Source of the DNA: Cladorrhinum sp. PSN259
Lineage: Eukaryota > Ascomycota > Sordariomycetes > Sordariales > Podosporaceae
Direction: 5' to 3'
NCBI GenBank assembly: GCA_033725935.1
Contig: MU867110.1
Location: forward strand, 186,001-250,000
Length of the DNA: 64,000 nucleotides
A program made the translations under genes and the position numbers. Position 1 is the first letter of the stretch; every line of letters begins with the position of its first letter. Positions 1 to 10,712 of this stretch are shown here, in pieces. A model generated the notes under the pieces. The model had not been told where the DNA came from and did no database searches. It saw only the letters and a list, made by a program, of their open reading frames with translations.

Positions 1-1931
1 TCTTCTCATTGAGTTGTACGTTATTCAGGGAGCCTCGGAGGCTGATTGAGCAAAATGCATAATGATCACCAGTCAAAAGTTAATTCGGGGGGGATTTTGT
101 GTGGGATTGAGTGGCTTCTTGATTGGTGGTTGAATCTACAAATTAACCGCCCGAAAAGCGCTGTTAGTGGAACATGAAAATGCCCTTATTTTGTTGTGTT
201 CATATTGACGTTGGTAGACTGTTCATTACCCTCTTTTAACGGCGACATGTCGTCGGGTACCTGCAAGTGACTCCCGCAAAGTCATATATAATTCCATGCA
301 TCTGCCCAGCTTTATTTATGCTACTTCCATGATGTGTTTTCTCTTGTTTCTGTGCTGTCGTACTCCACGCAGAAACCCCATTGGATGGTCTGGGTCAGGT
401 CTGGAATTGCTTCGATGCACCGTCATGGGCCAATAGATCCCTTGTTTAATCATGAAGCCGACTGCCAATGATGAACCGGCGAGTTCACCAGCCAAATTAA
501 TGATCCTTCAAGATCTCCAAAAGGAAACTTGCAGAATACTAATGGATTTAAATCCATTCTTGATTCGCCTCCTCCGCGAAATAAGGTAGGTAACGGTGAG
601 AATGGCGTCCTTAGAGAAGTGTTCATCATTGCCTTTGCTCTGAAATATCCGACCAAGATATATAATTAGTGCCGGTATGAGATCCAAGGCCGTCGATCTC
701 AGATAAGGCCAGGAAGCTTCCAATACACACACCCCCCGAGGACAATTTTCTGGCAATGAACACAAGGAATGTTTTTACAGCCGACTCCCGAAAAAATGGC
801 GGTGATTCCTCAACTGTCTCACAAATTTTTATTTATTTATTTTTTTTACCAAAGAACGCAATCTAGCTCACCGGAGGCAAAACTTCAAAGTCCATTCGCT
901 AGTTCTATAAACTTGTTATTGCTGGACCGATAAGGTCGATGAATCGTTTATTTAGGGCCGTTAATTCCTGAATGGACCGTACCACTGTGAACAGTGTGTG
1001 TGTGAATCGGGTGCCAAGATTACTCGTACTTGTGTTTAGAGACCATTCTCGTGAGTGCTTCTGAGAGCAACCAGCTTATTAGCAGCGGCTGTCCCTGATA
1101 AGGAGTTCACGATACTATATGACTCTTCAGTCTCCCCAGACAACTTCTTCAGTGTCCGAAACCATCTGCCAGCACGGTCGAGCCCGATAGCACAACATCG
1201 GAGACATCATCAGTCCCAGCTTGTGGAACAGACCACATCAAAGATCTCATCAAGTACAGTCATCTCCGAATGAACAATCACTCCTCGAAACACACACCAC
1301 AATATGTGATGATAAGATGTATCAAGGTGGTGGGCTGTTTTTAAGACTTAAGCATTTGAAATAAGTTGTAAATATTCAAGCCATGTATTCTCGTGCAAGG
1401 TTAATTAACAACACATTAATACTCGAAGCTTTCATCCATCAAGGTCGTAACTATTCTCTACTTCAGTCATATATCAGTTACACTATTCACAAACATAGAG
1501 AATCCCAATATGTATATCCACATTTTCCATCTATTACATACATACTGTACTTCACCACAAGGGGTAATTTCGTCGAAATCAGATAAAATCAAGACATCAG
1601 AAATAAGCCAAACGCATCGAAGCTTGCTCGTGTTCTAGAAAAGAGAAAATGTCAAGGCATAAGGGAAGTGTTATTATTTTTTCATCATAAAATGCAACAG
1701 GGGAGTGACGAGTAGGTAGTTAGTGTAGAGGAGATAGGGAACCGAAAGAACCAACTTCCCGCTCCCTCTCTTCATGCTTTTTTTTTCCAACTCCTTTTCC
1801 TCCTCCCTCCCCGTACTATGTTTCAAAAGAAAAGGGGTTCGTGGGGAATCTCATCATCGTTTCCAGTACATCAAAATCGCTCGTTCATCAACAAAAGACC
1901 CTTTTAAGGGCACCGAGACACGCAAGCGCAT
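1..1931. other. Gene-free stretch, includes alpha-tubulin 3' flank
   Basis: No open frame here has family features or credible splice structure; all are under 90 codons. The part next to position 1932 should hold the 3' UTR of the minus-strand alpha-tubulin gene. Short T-rich runs occur near 836-850 and 1780-1800. I see no RNA gene or repeat. Confidence 0.6.
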
Positions 1932-3817
1932 TTAGTACTCGGCCTCACCCTCATCAAACTCAGTAGAGTCGGCAGCAACCTCCTCGTAATCTTTCTCAAG
2001 AGCAGCAAGATCCTCACGGGCCTCGCTGAACTCGCCTTCCTCCATACCCTCACCAACGTACCAGTGGACGAAGGCACGTTTGCTGTACATAAGATCGAAC
2101 TTGTAGTCAAGACGAGACCAGGCCTCAGCGATGGCGGTGGTGTTGGACAACATGGAGACGGATCGGTCGACAGGAGCGAGACCAGCGTCGCCAGGAGCGG
2201 CGGGGACAGTAACTGGCTTCTGGTAGTTGATACCGATCTTGAAACCAGTAGGGCACCACTCGACAAGGTTGAATGAAGACTTGGACTTGAGAGCACCAAC
2301 AGCAGCGCTGCAGTCGCGGTGGACAACGTCGCCACGGTAGAGGAGAGCGACGGCCATGTACTTGCCCTTGCGGGGGTCGCAGACGACCATCTGGTTGTTG
2401 GGCTCGAAGCCTGGGAGGGAATGGTTAGCGGTGGTTACAATTGAGGATTTAAGCTAACATAACAAAACTTACACTGAAAGGTAAGGTCGGAAACCTTGAA
2501 ACTCTCGTGGGAGCTCTTCGAGGCAGAGATAACAGGGGCGTAGCTGATGAGAGGGTAGTGAATACGAGGGTAGGGGACCAAGTTGGTCTGGAACTCGTTG
2601 AGATCGACGTTGAGAGCGCCGTCGAAGCGGAGAGAGGAGGTGATAGAGGAAACAACCTGGGCGATCAGGCGGTTCAGGTGCTCGTAGCTCGGCCGAGGAA
2701 TGTCGAGATTCCGACGGCAGATGTCATACACAGCCTCGTTATCAACCAAGAAAGTGCAGTCAGCGTTTTCAATAGTGCTGTGGGTGCTAAGAACAGCGTT
2801 GTAGGGCTCAACGACGGCGGTCGAGACGCGAGGAGCAGGGTAAACGGTGAACTCGAGCTTGCACTTCTTCGCATAGTCGGTCGAGAGGCGCTCGAGGAGG
2901 AGAGCGCCGAAACCAGAACCGGTACCACCACCGAAGGAATGGAAGATCAGGAAACCCTGAAGAGAGCTGCAGTTGTCTGTTTCCCTTGGGTTAGATGTCA
3001 CGAAGCTTCCAACATGTCCAAGCAGAGCCATCGCTTACCAACAACGCGGCGGATACGGTCGACGACGGGGTCGATCATCTCTTTGCCGACAGTGTAGTGA
3101 CCACGGGCATAGTTGTTGGCAGCATCCTCCTTTCCGCTGATCAGGAGCTCGGGGTGGAAGAGCTGTCTGTAGTCGCCAGTGCGAATCTCATCGATGGGAG
3201 AGGGGTCGAGATCGACAAAGATGGAACGGGGTACATATTTGCCGTTGTTCGTCTCAGTGAAGAAGGTATCGTAAGAACCGCCATCAGCGATATCCTTAGC
3301 ATCGGGGTTGGGTCGTCCATCGGGGAGGAGACCGTGCTCGAGGAGATACCTGGCATAAGGTGTCAGTTGAGAGAAGTCGATATTTTGTGCACAAGGCGGT
3401 GTGGCACTCACAGCTCCCAAGCGCTGTTACCGAGCTGGGCACCAGCCTGGCCAATGTGAAGATGAAGAACCTATCAAGTTCCGCGTCAGTATACCTGTGT
3501 TTTTATGGTGGTGTATCGTGCCAGAAGTATGGTGTCACGTTGCGTGGGAAGCTTAACGACCGGCTTTGAAGTAACAGCTCCGCCGTAGCAATTTGGGCGA
3601 GCTGTATCTCGCGAACCTAGAAGATCTGGAGACCATATAACACGGCGACAAGATCGCAATTGGGGCGTAGAACCCTAGCGAAGGTAGTCTCCAACTGCTG
3701 CCCCGTGGTCGCATGCGTTGATAAGAAATCGAGAGTACAATCGCCATGCAAATGCACCCAAATGCCAAAAAAGCTGAATCCAAACAAGGTTGTTTATGCT
3801 CTTACCTCGCCTCTCAT
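1932..3817 (-). CDS. tubA: Alpha-tubulin
   Basis: This gene encodes the alpha subunit of the microtubule dimer. Five exons on the minus strand: 3817-3806, 3470-3412, 3349-3039, 2976-2473 and 2410-1932, giving 454 residues. Exon 1 is only 12 nt (Met-Arg-Gly-Glu) and the first intron is 335 nt, a layout usual for fungal tubulins. Visible family marks are GQAG near residues 11-14, the GTP-binding GGGTGSG at 143-149, the NVDLNEFQTNLVPYPR block carrying the catalytic Glu, and the acidic tail ending in EAEY with a terminal tyrosine. Splice phases all agree and remove every in-frame stop. The third codon positions are strongly C-biased, as expected for high expression. Fungi often carry two alpha-tubulins; this copy has a long AAPGDAGLAPVDR-type loop. 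The identification is secure; the orthology class is less so. Confidence 0.97.
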
Positions 3818-5270
3818 CTTGACGGATTATTATTGAAAGTAGAGATACTGAAAAATGAAGCCGTGTACGGAGCGCACAGCGCAGCGGAGGACAACAAAAT
3901 CCAAGAGGAGGAGATCGGGAAGGGTCGTGATTTTTGTCGGAGGAGTTGAGAGGAAGTTCGTCGTCCGGTCCCCGCAAGCGCGGGAGATGGAGATTTGTGG
4001 GTTTCCAGGATGCAGGCCGTCGCTGGAGAGGGGAAAAAGGTTTGGTGGAGCCATGTCTTGTGGACTTTCCTGGCCACTGATCATTGGCCTGGACAGCAAG
4101 TAGCGAATACCTCAATTGGTCTGATTCTTTTTCTGCCCCGCAGTTGGTTTTTGCTTCACAGCGCGCCGTCTCACCGCTCGATGCCCCTGACCCTGAATTG
4201 TGCATCCACCAGCACATCACCATTCACGTCGCGAGCTATCGATCGAATCGAGCAACAGGTAAGATAAGATCTCGATATAAAAACAGAGAATGATCCTTCC
4301 CGTCTAGCAAGGACGGGAAGCCAGCGGCTGAGCCTCAATTGCAGACGATATCCTTTGCTTAGTACCCAACCGAGCTATCAGCAGAGATGCGCTGTCAATC
4401 CCACACTACGGCCGTATGCGCCCACGCAGTTGATTTCTGATAGATGAGACTGTGTTAGCTTCGTCCGGTGGCTGGACAACCTCTTGCGTTGCAGCAATCC
4501 ATATCTGCACAAGCGCATGGAATAGTTTGATGCTACGTTGACAGCTACGAGCTTCAAGTTAGTTACTTTTAGTACCTACCATGGATACCGTTTGCTGTAC
4601 AGAATAAGACAGACGCGTAGCGCAACACACTGGGAGCTCAGCTCTTTGGCAGAAAGTATTTGTGGACAAATACCTAGCGATATCCTATCCTAATTGAACT
4701 GAAACCGCATCCAGCGCAAGGATCCCCCAACCAAGTAGGATGGCATATCCCTGACAGGTGAAACGCCGTGGCTACAAAAGAGTCGCATTTGCCATCTTCA
4801 AAGCTTCCAATCAAAACGCGCCAAAGATGTAAGCACAAACACAACAATTATAGAGTAATCAAATCAAAATAAGCAACCACTGAACAAAGATAAGGTACGC
4901 CAAAAGAACAGGATCGTAGGTGAAAATGGGGTATTTTTGAAAAGACAAATGAACAAAAGAATCCAGTAATTACTCGTTGTTTGTTCGTATGGTCCAGATA
5001 TGCTCAATGTAAAACCCCCAACGGGTATACAAGTATATACAGTTGACATGTCCATTAATATCGGCCGCCCATGCATAAAACAACAACTCCATCTCTTACT
5101 CCCCTTTTCCTTGCTCCTTCATCCAACCAACTACTACAACGTAGCATCCAGAATTGCTGACACACAAAGCTAGTCAACGTTCCAAATCCTACGTCAGTCG
5201 ACGCATCGCTGCACTCGAATCAAGGGTGACTTCGAAATAGACCAAAAGCAAAATAAAAGATGCAAGACTC
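3818..5270. other. Intergenic: alpha-tubulin promoter and GPI-protein 3' flank
   Basis: This 1.45-kb spacer lies upstream of alpha-tubulin and downstream of the GPI-protein gene, both on the minus strand. Open frames of up to 182 codons overlap each other on both strands near 3675-4290. They lack splice logic or recognisable domains, so I treat them as chance. A 9-bp hairpin sits at 4296-4320. Confidence 0.5.
4296..4320. repeat. Perfect 9-bp inverted repeat (hairpin)
   Basis: CTTCCCGTC at 4296-4304 and GACGGGAAG at 4312-4320 are exact reverse complements separated by 7 nt. It lies about 480 bp upstream of the alpha-tubulin start codon. The sequence shows only the symmetry; a protein-binding or RNA role is a guess. 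Confidence 0.7.
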
Positions 5271-6085
5271 TTAGAGAGCAAGGACGGCGACGGCAACACC
5301 ACCGAGGAGAGCAGCGAACGAGCCGGCAGCGGCAGCGTTGGCGCCGCCAGTGGGCACCGGGGCGCCGGTGGAAGAGGAGGAGCTAGTAGCAGAGCGGGTG
5401 ACGGAGGCGAAGGTGGAGGTGCTAGTCTCCTCCTCGGAAGCAGAGGTGGTAGAGTTGCTGTAGTGGGTGCTGGTGGAAGAGACAGAGGTGATGGTCTTGG
5501 TGATGGAGGTGTCGACGCTCTTGCTGGTGGAAGTGGCAGTCTTGGTGGAGGTCACAGGAGCGGAAGAGGTGCTGGTGCTGACAGGAGCGGAGCTGGTGGC
5601 AGAAGCGCTGGCGCTGGCGCTGGTGCTCGAGGAGACGGTACCATTGTTGGCCCCAATGGTGAACGAGTTGCTCCACTGGAAGGTTGTGGGGGCACTCTCC
5701 AAGACAAGCCTGATGCCATAGCGAGCCTGGGTTCCAAGGGTAGGAGCGACGCTCCAAGTGTACTTCTCAGAAGTGGCATCGACACCAGCTGTGGGTGAGT
5801 GTTAGTTGAGAGACCGGCCAGATGAGGGAGGGAGTGCTATCTGATTAACTTACTGGCAAGAACCTCAATCAGTTGGAGGGTGTTGGCAGCAGTACCGCCA
5901 TAGAGCTCGACCTTGATGGAACCAGGCATCTTGGAGTTGTAGGTCCATTCAACCAAGTAAGGCTTGCCAGCGGGGACCTTCTCATCGGTGGCTGGGGTCT
6001 TGAAGACGTTGAAGCCGGGAGTAGCCTCAAACTGGGCGAGGACGGTAGTCGCAAGAGCGAGAATGGAGGCAACGGTGAAGCGCAT
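5271..6085 (-). CDS. Ser/Thr-rich GPI-anchored cell-surface protein (Kre9/Knh1-type N-domain)
   Basis: Two exons (6085-5854 and 5788-5271; intron 65 nt with GTAAGT donor and CACAG acceptor) encode 249 residues. Residues 1-17 form a signal peptide ending VLAQ. Residues about 20-110 contain the beta-sandwich pattern of the Ser-Thr-rich GPI-anchored membrane family related to yeast Kre9/Knh1 (YLVEWTY, VELYGG, YTWSVAP, YGIRLVL, WSNSFTIG). Then follow about 100 residues that are nearly all Ser, Thr and Ala, expected to be heavily O-mannosylated. The C-terminus has small residues followed by a hydrophobic tail ending in VAVLAL, the usual GPI-attachment signal. The likely role is cell-wall structure or beta-1,6-glucan assembly, but members of this family are poorly characterised. 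Confidence 0.9.
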
Positions 6086-8466
6086 TTTGGCTCGTGATGA
6101 TTATGTTATGGGTTGTTGGGGGTTGGTATTACAATAAAGCAAATGGAAACTTGAACCTGAACGGCTGAACGAGAGACTAGAAAGAGTAAAATGGAATAAT
6201 GAGTGACAGGAATGTAGCCGGGTGGGCGGGCAGAGAGTGACTTTAAGTTTGGAGAAAGAATGGATGTGGCTGCGAGAAGACTGACAGACCACGAAATGAG
6301 GTGGAATCACACGTAAGTGGTGGAAGAAAACGCACGGGTGTGTGAAAAGGAAAAGAAAGAAAGAGAGGGAAAAGAAAACCTTCGCGGCGACATTGGCTAA
6401 GGTTTACCATCGCAGCCCACCTCCCGGGGGCTGTAGTCTGACAAGACAGGGCCAGTGACATGCTTGCACCGCCATCCTGGGCAAATGAAACGTACCGAGT
6501 TCTCTACCCAGTCCCCACGAATCCTTCCATCTTCGCGATGGTCCTGTCAATCTCCAGGTTCGGACCAGGTCCAGCTCATTTATTCACAGCCGCTCTCGGT
6601 TGCCTGCAAGAGGTCCACACTCTCAACGGTCGGCGCGAAAACACACACTATTTTTTTTTATTCCATTCCAATGTTCATTCCATGCTCCGCATTTCACCAT
6701 TCCAGCCAGCTGGTAAAGTGCGCTGGTTCCAGCGGATCTGGGATCATCCTCCTGCCTGGATGGGGGAGGGGGGCGTCAGCATGGTGTGGATGGCATGGAA
6801 TTAATGGATGATGACAACACGTTGGGTCCGAATGGCGTCCTCTCCGTCATCTGAAATTTTGCAGATGTCACACGAAGTGAAATTGAAGAAATGGGTGGTC
6901 CGTGTTCAGGGGAAGCGAACGACGGCGAATCACAGCTGACAGCAGGGCACCACCAGGCATGAGTGGAGCCCTAAGGCGGGCCTGAACCAACAGCACGGCT
7001 CGCCGGGCCAGAACCCTGTTTTGCAGAGTGTGCCTGAGTGGAGACTTATTGAACGGTTTTCAGGGGGCCTGGCGAATAAGCTTCATGCTCAGTGAGCAAA
7101 TGGAACGCTGTTGGCGCTTTCGACATGGATCGGGGAGCATCGCAGGTTTCCTCTTCTGGAAAGTCAAAAAGAGCATTTCCATGGATATTGTGACCCGAGG
7201 CATATTGTTCTCCAGTTTTCCATCCGTCTATTGACGCAGAATCAGATGCGCTTCGACTCTGTCATCTTCGAGAGGAAAGTTCTCTCGAACAAATCATCGG
7301 ATCAGGACCTGGGATGGAAATAGGACAAAGCCTTCAGCTCTTCAATTAATGCAGCCACTCAGCCAGGATCATTTATTTTGCGCCAGCGCCATCATGCAAG
7401 GCTTCGGCCTAGAATCCACCAGTTGAACGACCACGCTGAGATCCGAACACTCAGCCCAAGTGGACTGCTATTTGGCTTGCTGCGGCTGGAAATCTATCTT
7501 CTGACGTGAAATGATGACTGGCTGTATGCTACGTATACATATGAATCACTGGACCAAGCCTTGGAATCTCGTTGCTCGGCCTCGATCCTCGTCGCTCTCT
7601 AGCTAACAAAAGGACCTCCCTCTGGGGCGCAACGGACAAATCCGAGTCGACGGACGGAGCGGTCATCCGAACTTTTGTTGGACTGCATGGGCAGACAGCT
7701 GCAAGGACCCGATTGATGTGTTTGTGCTGCACACACACAACAGACCACATACATCATGCAGCCCGGTGTTGTACAGGAACCTTTTTGACGATTGAGATCG
7801 AGGGGCAGAAACGGGAAACCTCCGCGATACCCCGCGATCCACTGCAGAAGAAGAAAAATCACCCCGCCATAAAAAATGTCGATCACCTGATCGGCGTTGA
7901 AGAACCTCATGAACGGTGGAGTACTGCTAGACAAGGTCTGTCTCACCCGTGACAATGTCTCTGAAAACAAGGTTACTTCCGCTTTGCCAGCAACCTCACT
8001 TCAGATTCGGAAAGTTCCGGATACGCACATTCCAACATCTCGAGCCAACGATGCGGAAAGCAACATGGCAAAGAAATCAATAAACAACGTGCATTAGATC
8101 TCACTTTTTTGTACAACCCAAACTGAAGCCTAACATGTGGTTACACATGATACTGATTGGTTACATGTACACACAGCACGACTTGACAAGACTCTCGGTA
8201 TTGGCTACAGCCACCACATGGTAGTACCGACGCCCTTGGAAGCCCGGTAGAAAAAATCACGCGATACCCTCAGAATGAGTTGTTTCTTTCCCTATTCTGC
8301 TCTGTTGGTTCTAGTTACCGGTCGGTAGTCATTCTGCATTACAACCTCAAAACCTCGTATTTTCTCCAACTACCGTCTTAGCTCTCACCACACATCATGT
8401 ATTTCCTCTCAACATCCAATCAACGACGCAACCAGTTTTTGACAGTACCAGGCCAAAAAATTCCAT
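6086..8466. other. Gene-free 2.4-kb spacer
   Basis: The spacer holds the promoter of the GPI-protein gene and the 3' flank of the NTF2-like gene. The longest frames (118-126 codons near 6455-6811 and 7572-7952) overlap on both strands and show no domain, signal peptide or intron pattern. I see no RNA gene. Confidence 0.5.
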
Positions 8467-8985
8467 CTAACCCTCCCAGACGTAGCTGCCTCCCATGTTG
8501 AGCAGCCAGATGAGGCTGTTGAACTCGACGTCGAGGCTCTTGATTTGCCAGTAGCCTTCACGCTTGGTGGCGCCGATGATGGTAAGGCCCCTGCTGGGCA
8601 GATTGGCAGCGCCAAAGGTTGCGTGCCAGCGCAGAGCGACAGCCTCGCAGGCAATAGCATCGATGTTGTCAATGACAACAGGGAAGGGCGGGTTGGACTC
8701 TTGAGCCTCCATGAAGATTTCCTTGGTCGCAAAGGTAGGCTCGCCGAGGGGTCTGAAGATGAAGGTGTTGATGCTGTCAGACCGGTCAACAAAGTCGGAG
8801 GCGCAGTACTTTTGGCAGTCTTCAGGCTTGTAGTTGGCAATGAGGCGCACGTAGATGTCGACAAGCTCCTTGCCCTCTGCCTCGGTCAGGCAGGCCTTTT
8901 CTTGGCGGCGGAAGAGGGAGGGGAGGGTAGGGAACGCGATTGCCGAGCTGGCGAAAGCGGTAACTATGAGGGCTGAAAAGCGCAT
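8467..8985 (-). CDS. Small secreted NTF2-like protein
   Basis: A single exon of 172 residues. Residues 1-17 are a signal peptide (hydrophobic stretch ending SSAIAF). A dibasic RR at about 26-27 follows, which may be a Kex2-type processing site. The body (about 35-165) fits the NTF2-like/SnoaL cone fold seen in many small fungal secreted proteins: a helix VDIYVRLIANY, a long curved sheet with ALRWHATFGA, and a terminal WQIKSLDVEFNSLIWLL strand. Two cysteines near residues 58 and 61 could pair with others in the secretory pathway. These proteins have no settled function; some are studied as effectors or small-molecule binders, but nothing here shows that. The start is the only ATG that gives a signal peptide. 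Confidence 0.85.
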   Translation of the reverse strand: MRFSALIVTAFASSAIAFPTLPSLFRRQEKACLTEAEGKELVDIYVRLIANYKPEDCQKYCASDFVDRSDSINTFIFRPLGEPTFATKEIFMEAQESNPPFPVVIDNIDAIACEAVALRWHATFGAANLPSRGLTIIGATKREGYWQIKSLDVEFNSLIWLLNMGGSYVWEG

Positions 8986-9729
8986 GTTTTACGATGTTGG
9001 TGTTGTTGCCGGTAGTTTTGCTTGATCAACTGGGTAGAGAAGCTGATGATGGTGATCTTCGAGTCTCATAACACACATCCCTCGCCGCTATCAAGGCCAT
9101 ACTTATACATCCTCAGATTCTCGATCATCCTCGGACATCTTCGCATCTCTATCTTTGGACATCCTCTTGGTCGCCGGCCTTTGCGATACCTTGGACGGTG
9201 GTTCTCCAGCAGTTCTCAGGGGTGCAAATTGAAGGTTGAATTTAGCCAGCTAACTCCGACTGGGAGTTAATAACCGATCCACGGACCTCCGATCAAGCAC
9301 ACCAAACCTCCGCCCTGGGCCACAGATTTACCAGGTGCCGGGAACTTTTTACATCAAACAAGGCTGGGTCGTCTCTCAGTGCATCCGAGCCAAGTCGTCG
9401 CGGCGGTCCTTGGGCGGTTCGGACCCGAAGTGGCGTTCCTTCATCAAAGGGTTCCTGCATACTAAACGAGCCAAAGAAACCAAATCAGCTCACCGTTCGG
9501 AATCAACGAGCCGGAGGACCAGACTGCTGGCGCCCGGTGGTGTGGTTCGTAGTATATCGCGAGGCTGTTGCAGCGAGTCGACTGCGGATGACCAGTGTCG
9601 CGCCCGTCCGCCCGCCATGATATTCAGGGCCATCGATTCTTTAGGTGTCTTTGACGGGGGGAAGAGGACCTTTTCGGAGTTCCAGGTGCTGGGCGACCAT
9701 TTTGTTGTGTATCACATAGTCGTGGCTAA
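8986..9729. other. Intergenic spacer, possible 5' part of orphan gene
   Basis: This lies between the divergently placed NTF2-like gene and the orphan open frame. A plus-strand frame beginning at 9335 runs through this stretch and could supply a first exon to the orphan gene, but no donor site in the right phase stands out. Confidence 0.4.
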
Positions 9730-10712
9730 TCGAAACTACATGCAGTCAAAAGCTCTTTGTCGCTTGCTCAAGACCCAACGCGGACTGAATGGGGTTTCGA
9801 GGGATCTCGGGCCCGGGATGCCTCCGTTGACCCCCGTCCAGCCCGGGACTTGGAAAGGATCTTATCTTCAGAGTGTGTATTCCCGTACTGGACAGGACGG
9901 GTACACTTTGTTCTGAAGGAGCCGAAGTCCGTCACCCGGATTCTTGGGTTTCGACAATGTTACCGAGACATGGAAGCCAAGACGCCTGCGGATACTGGTA
10001 CTCACTCCGAGGAATGTAACAACCACCTTTTCGACGTAGACCTAGTCGTCCAGGACCAAGAGAGCATAAGTGGTCGGAGGAGTATGAATGAGCCTAGCCG
10101 GCAATATAGACGCCGGCAGCAGCAGAAGTCTAGCAATCGCCATATGAACTTTGGACCTTCCAAGCGATCATTATATCAGGAGATCTCTCATCACGTCGAG
10201 TTATCGAACGGTGGTTACCAAGGCAACGGATTGGTCCAAAAGGAGGGAGATTACTTGTCGGATTATGTAAGCATGCCAGGGGCTGGCTGGTGGACTAGTG
10301 ATGTCACGGAGAGGCCCGTTCCTTCTCAACCACGCCCCAACACAAATGGCAAACCTGGAACTCCAGAGACTCGCAACAGTGCGCGAGTTGAAGCTTCGTC
10401 CAGCCCCGTCTCAGCCTTGGTGAATCGCAACCGTTGGCACCAGAAAAACAGTTTATCAGTAAGATCAAAGCTAGTCAAGCCACCAGTTCAACGATTGGTC
10501 GGCGCGGATACGATTTGCCAGGGGTTCAGGATTGGCTACCCGAGACTTCCCAGTGATCTCCAAACATCACTTTCACCTTGTATGCGTAGTCATGACCAAC
10601 CGTCTCATGTATCCCTAACCTTAGAAGCAGTAATTATCTCATAATTACAGGTTCATACACCAAAATTAGAGTGTATATCCCCGAAACCGACGCCTGCCCA
10701 ACATGGGGTTGA
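9730..10712 (+). CDS. Possible orphan gene, last two exons (function unknown)
   Basis: A plus-strand frame stays open from 9730 to 10579. A good intron then fits at 10580-10650: GTATGC donor, CCTAACC branch and ATTACAG acceptor. Splicing continues the frame as about 20 more residues ending PETDACPTWG, with stop TGA at 10710-10712. A frame this long is unlikely by chance. The product would be hydrophilic, rich in Arg, Ser and Gln (an RRRQQQ run is present), with no domain I recognise. The 5' end is unresolved: an acceptor-like CATGCAG at 9739-9745 follows a GGCTAATC branch-like site, so an upstream exon is probable. The stop overlaps the first possible start codons of the PI-PLC-like gene, so this could instead be that gene's long 5' leader. 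Confidence 0.3.

Noticed and set aside
2507..3097. Plus-strand 196-codon frame opposite alpha-tubulin
   Set aside because: It is a mirror of the strongly C-biased tubulin codons and spans a tubulin intron; no independent signal.
3675..4223. Minus-strand 182-codon frame upstream of alpha-tubulin
   Set aside because: It overlaps the alpha-tubulin first exon and 5' UTR and other frames on both strands; no domain or splice pattern.
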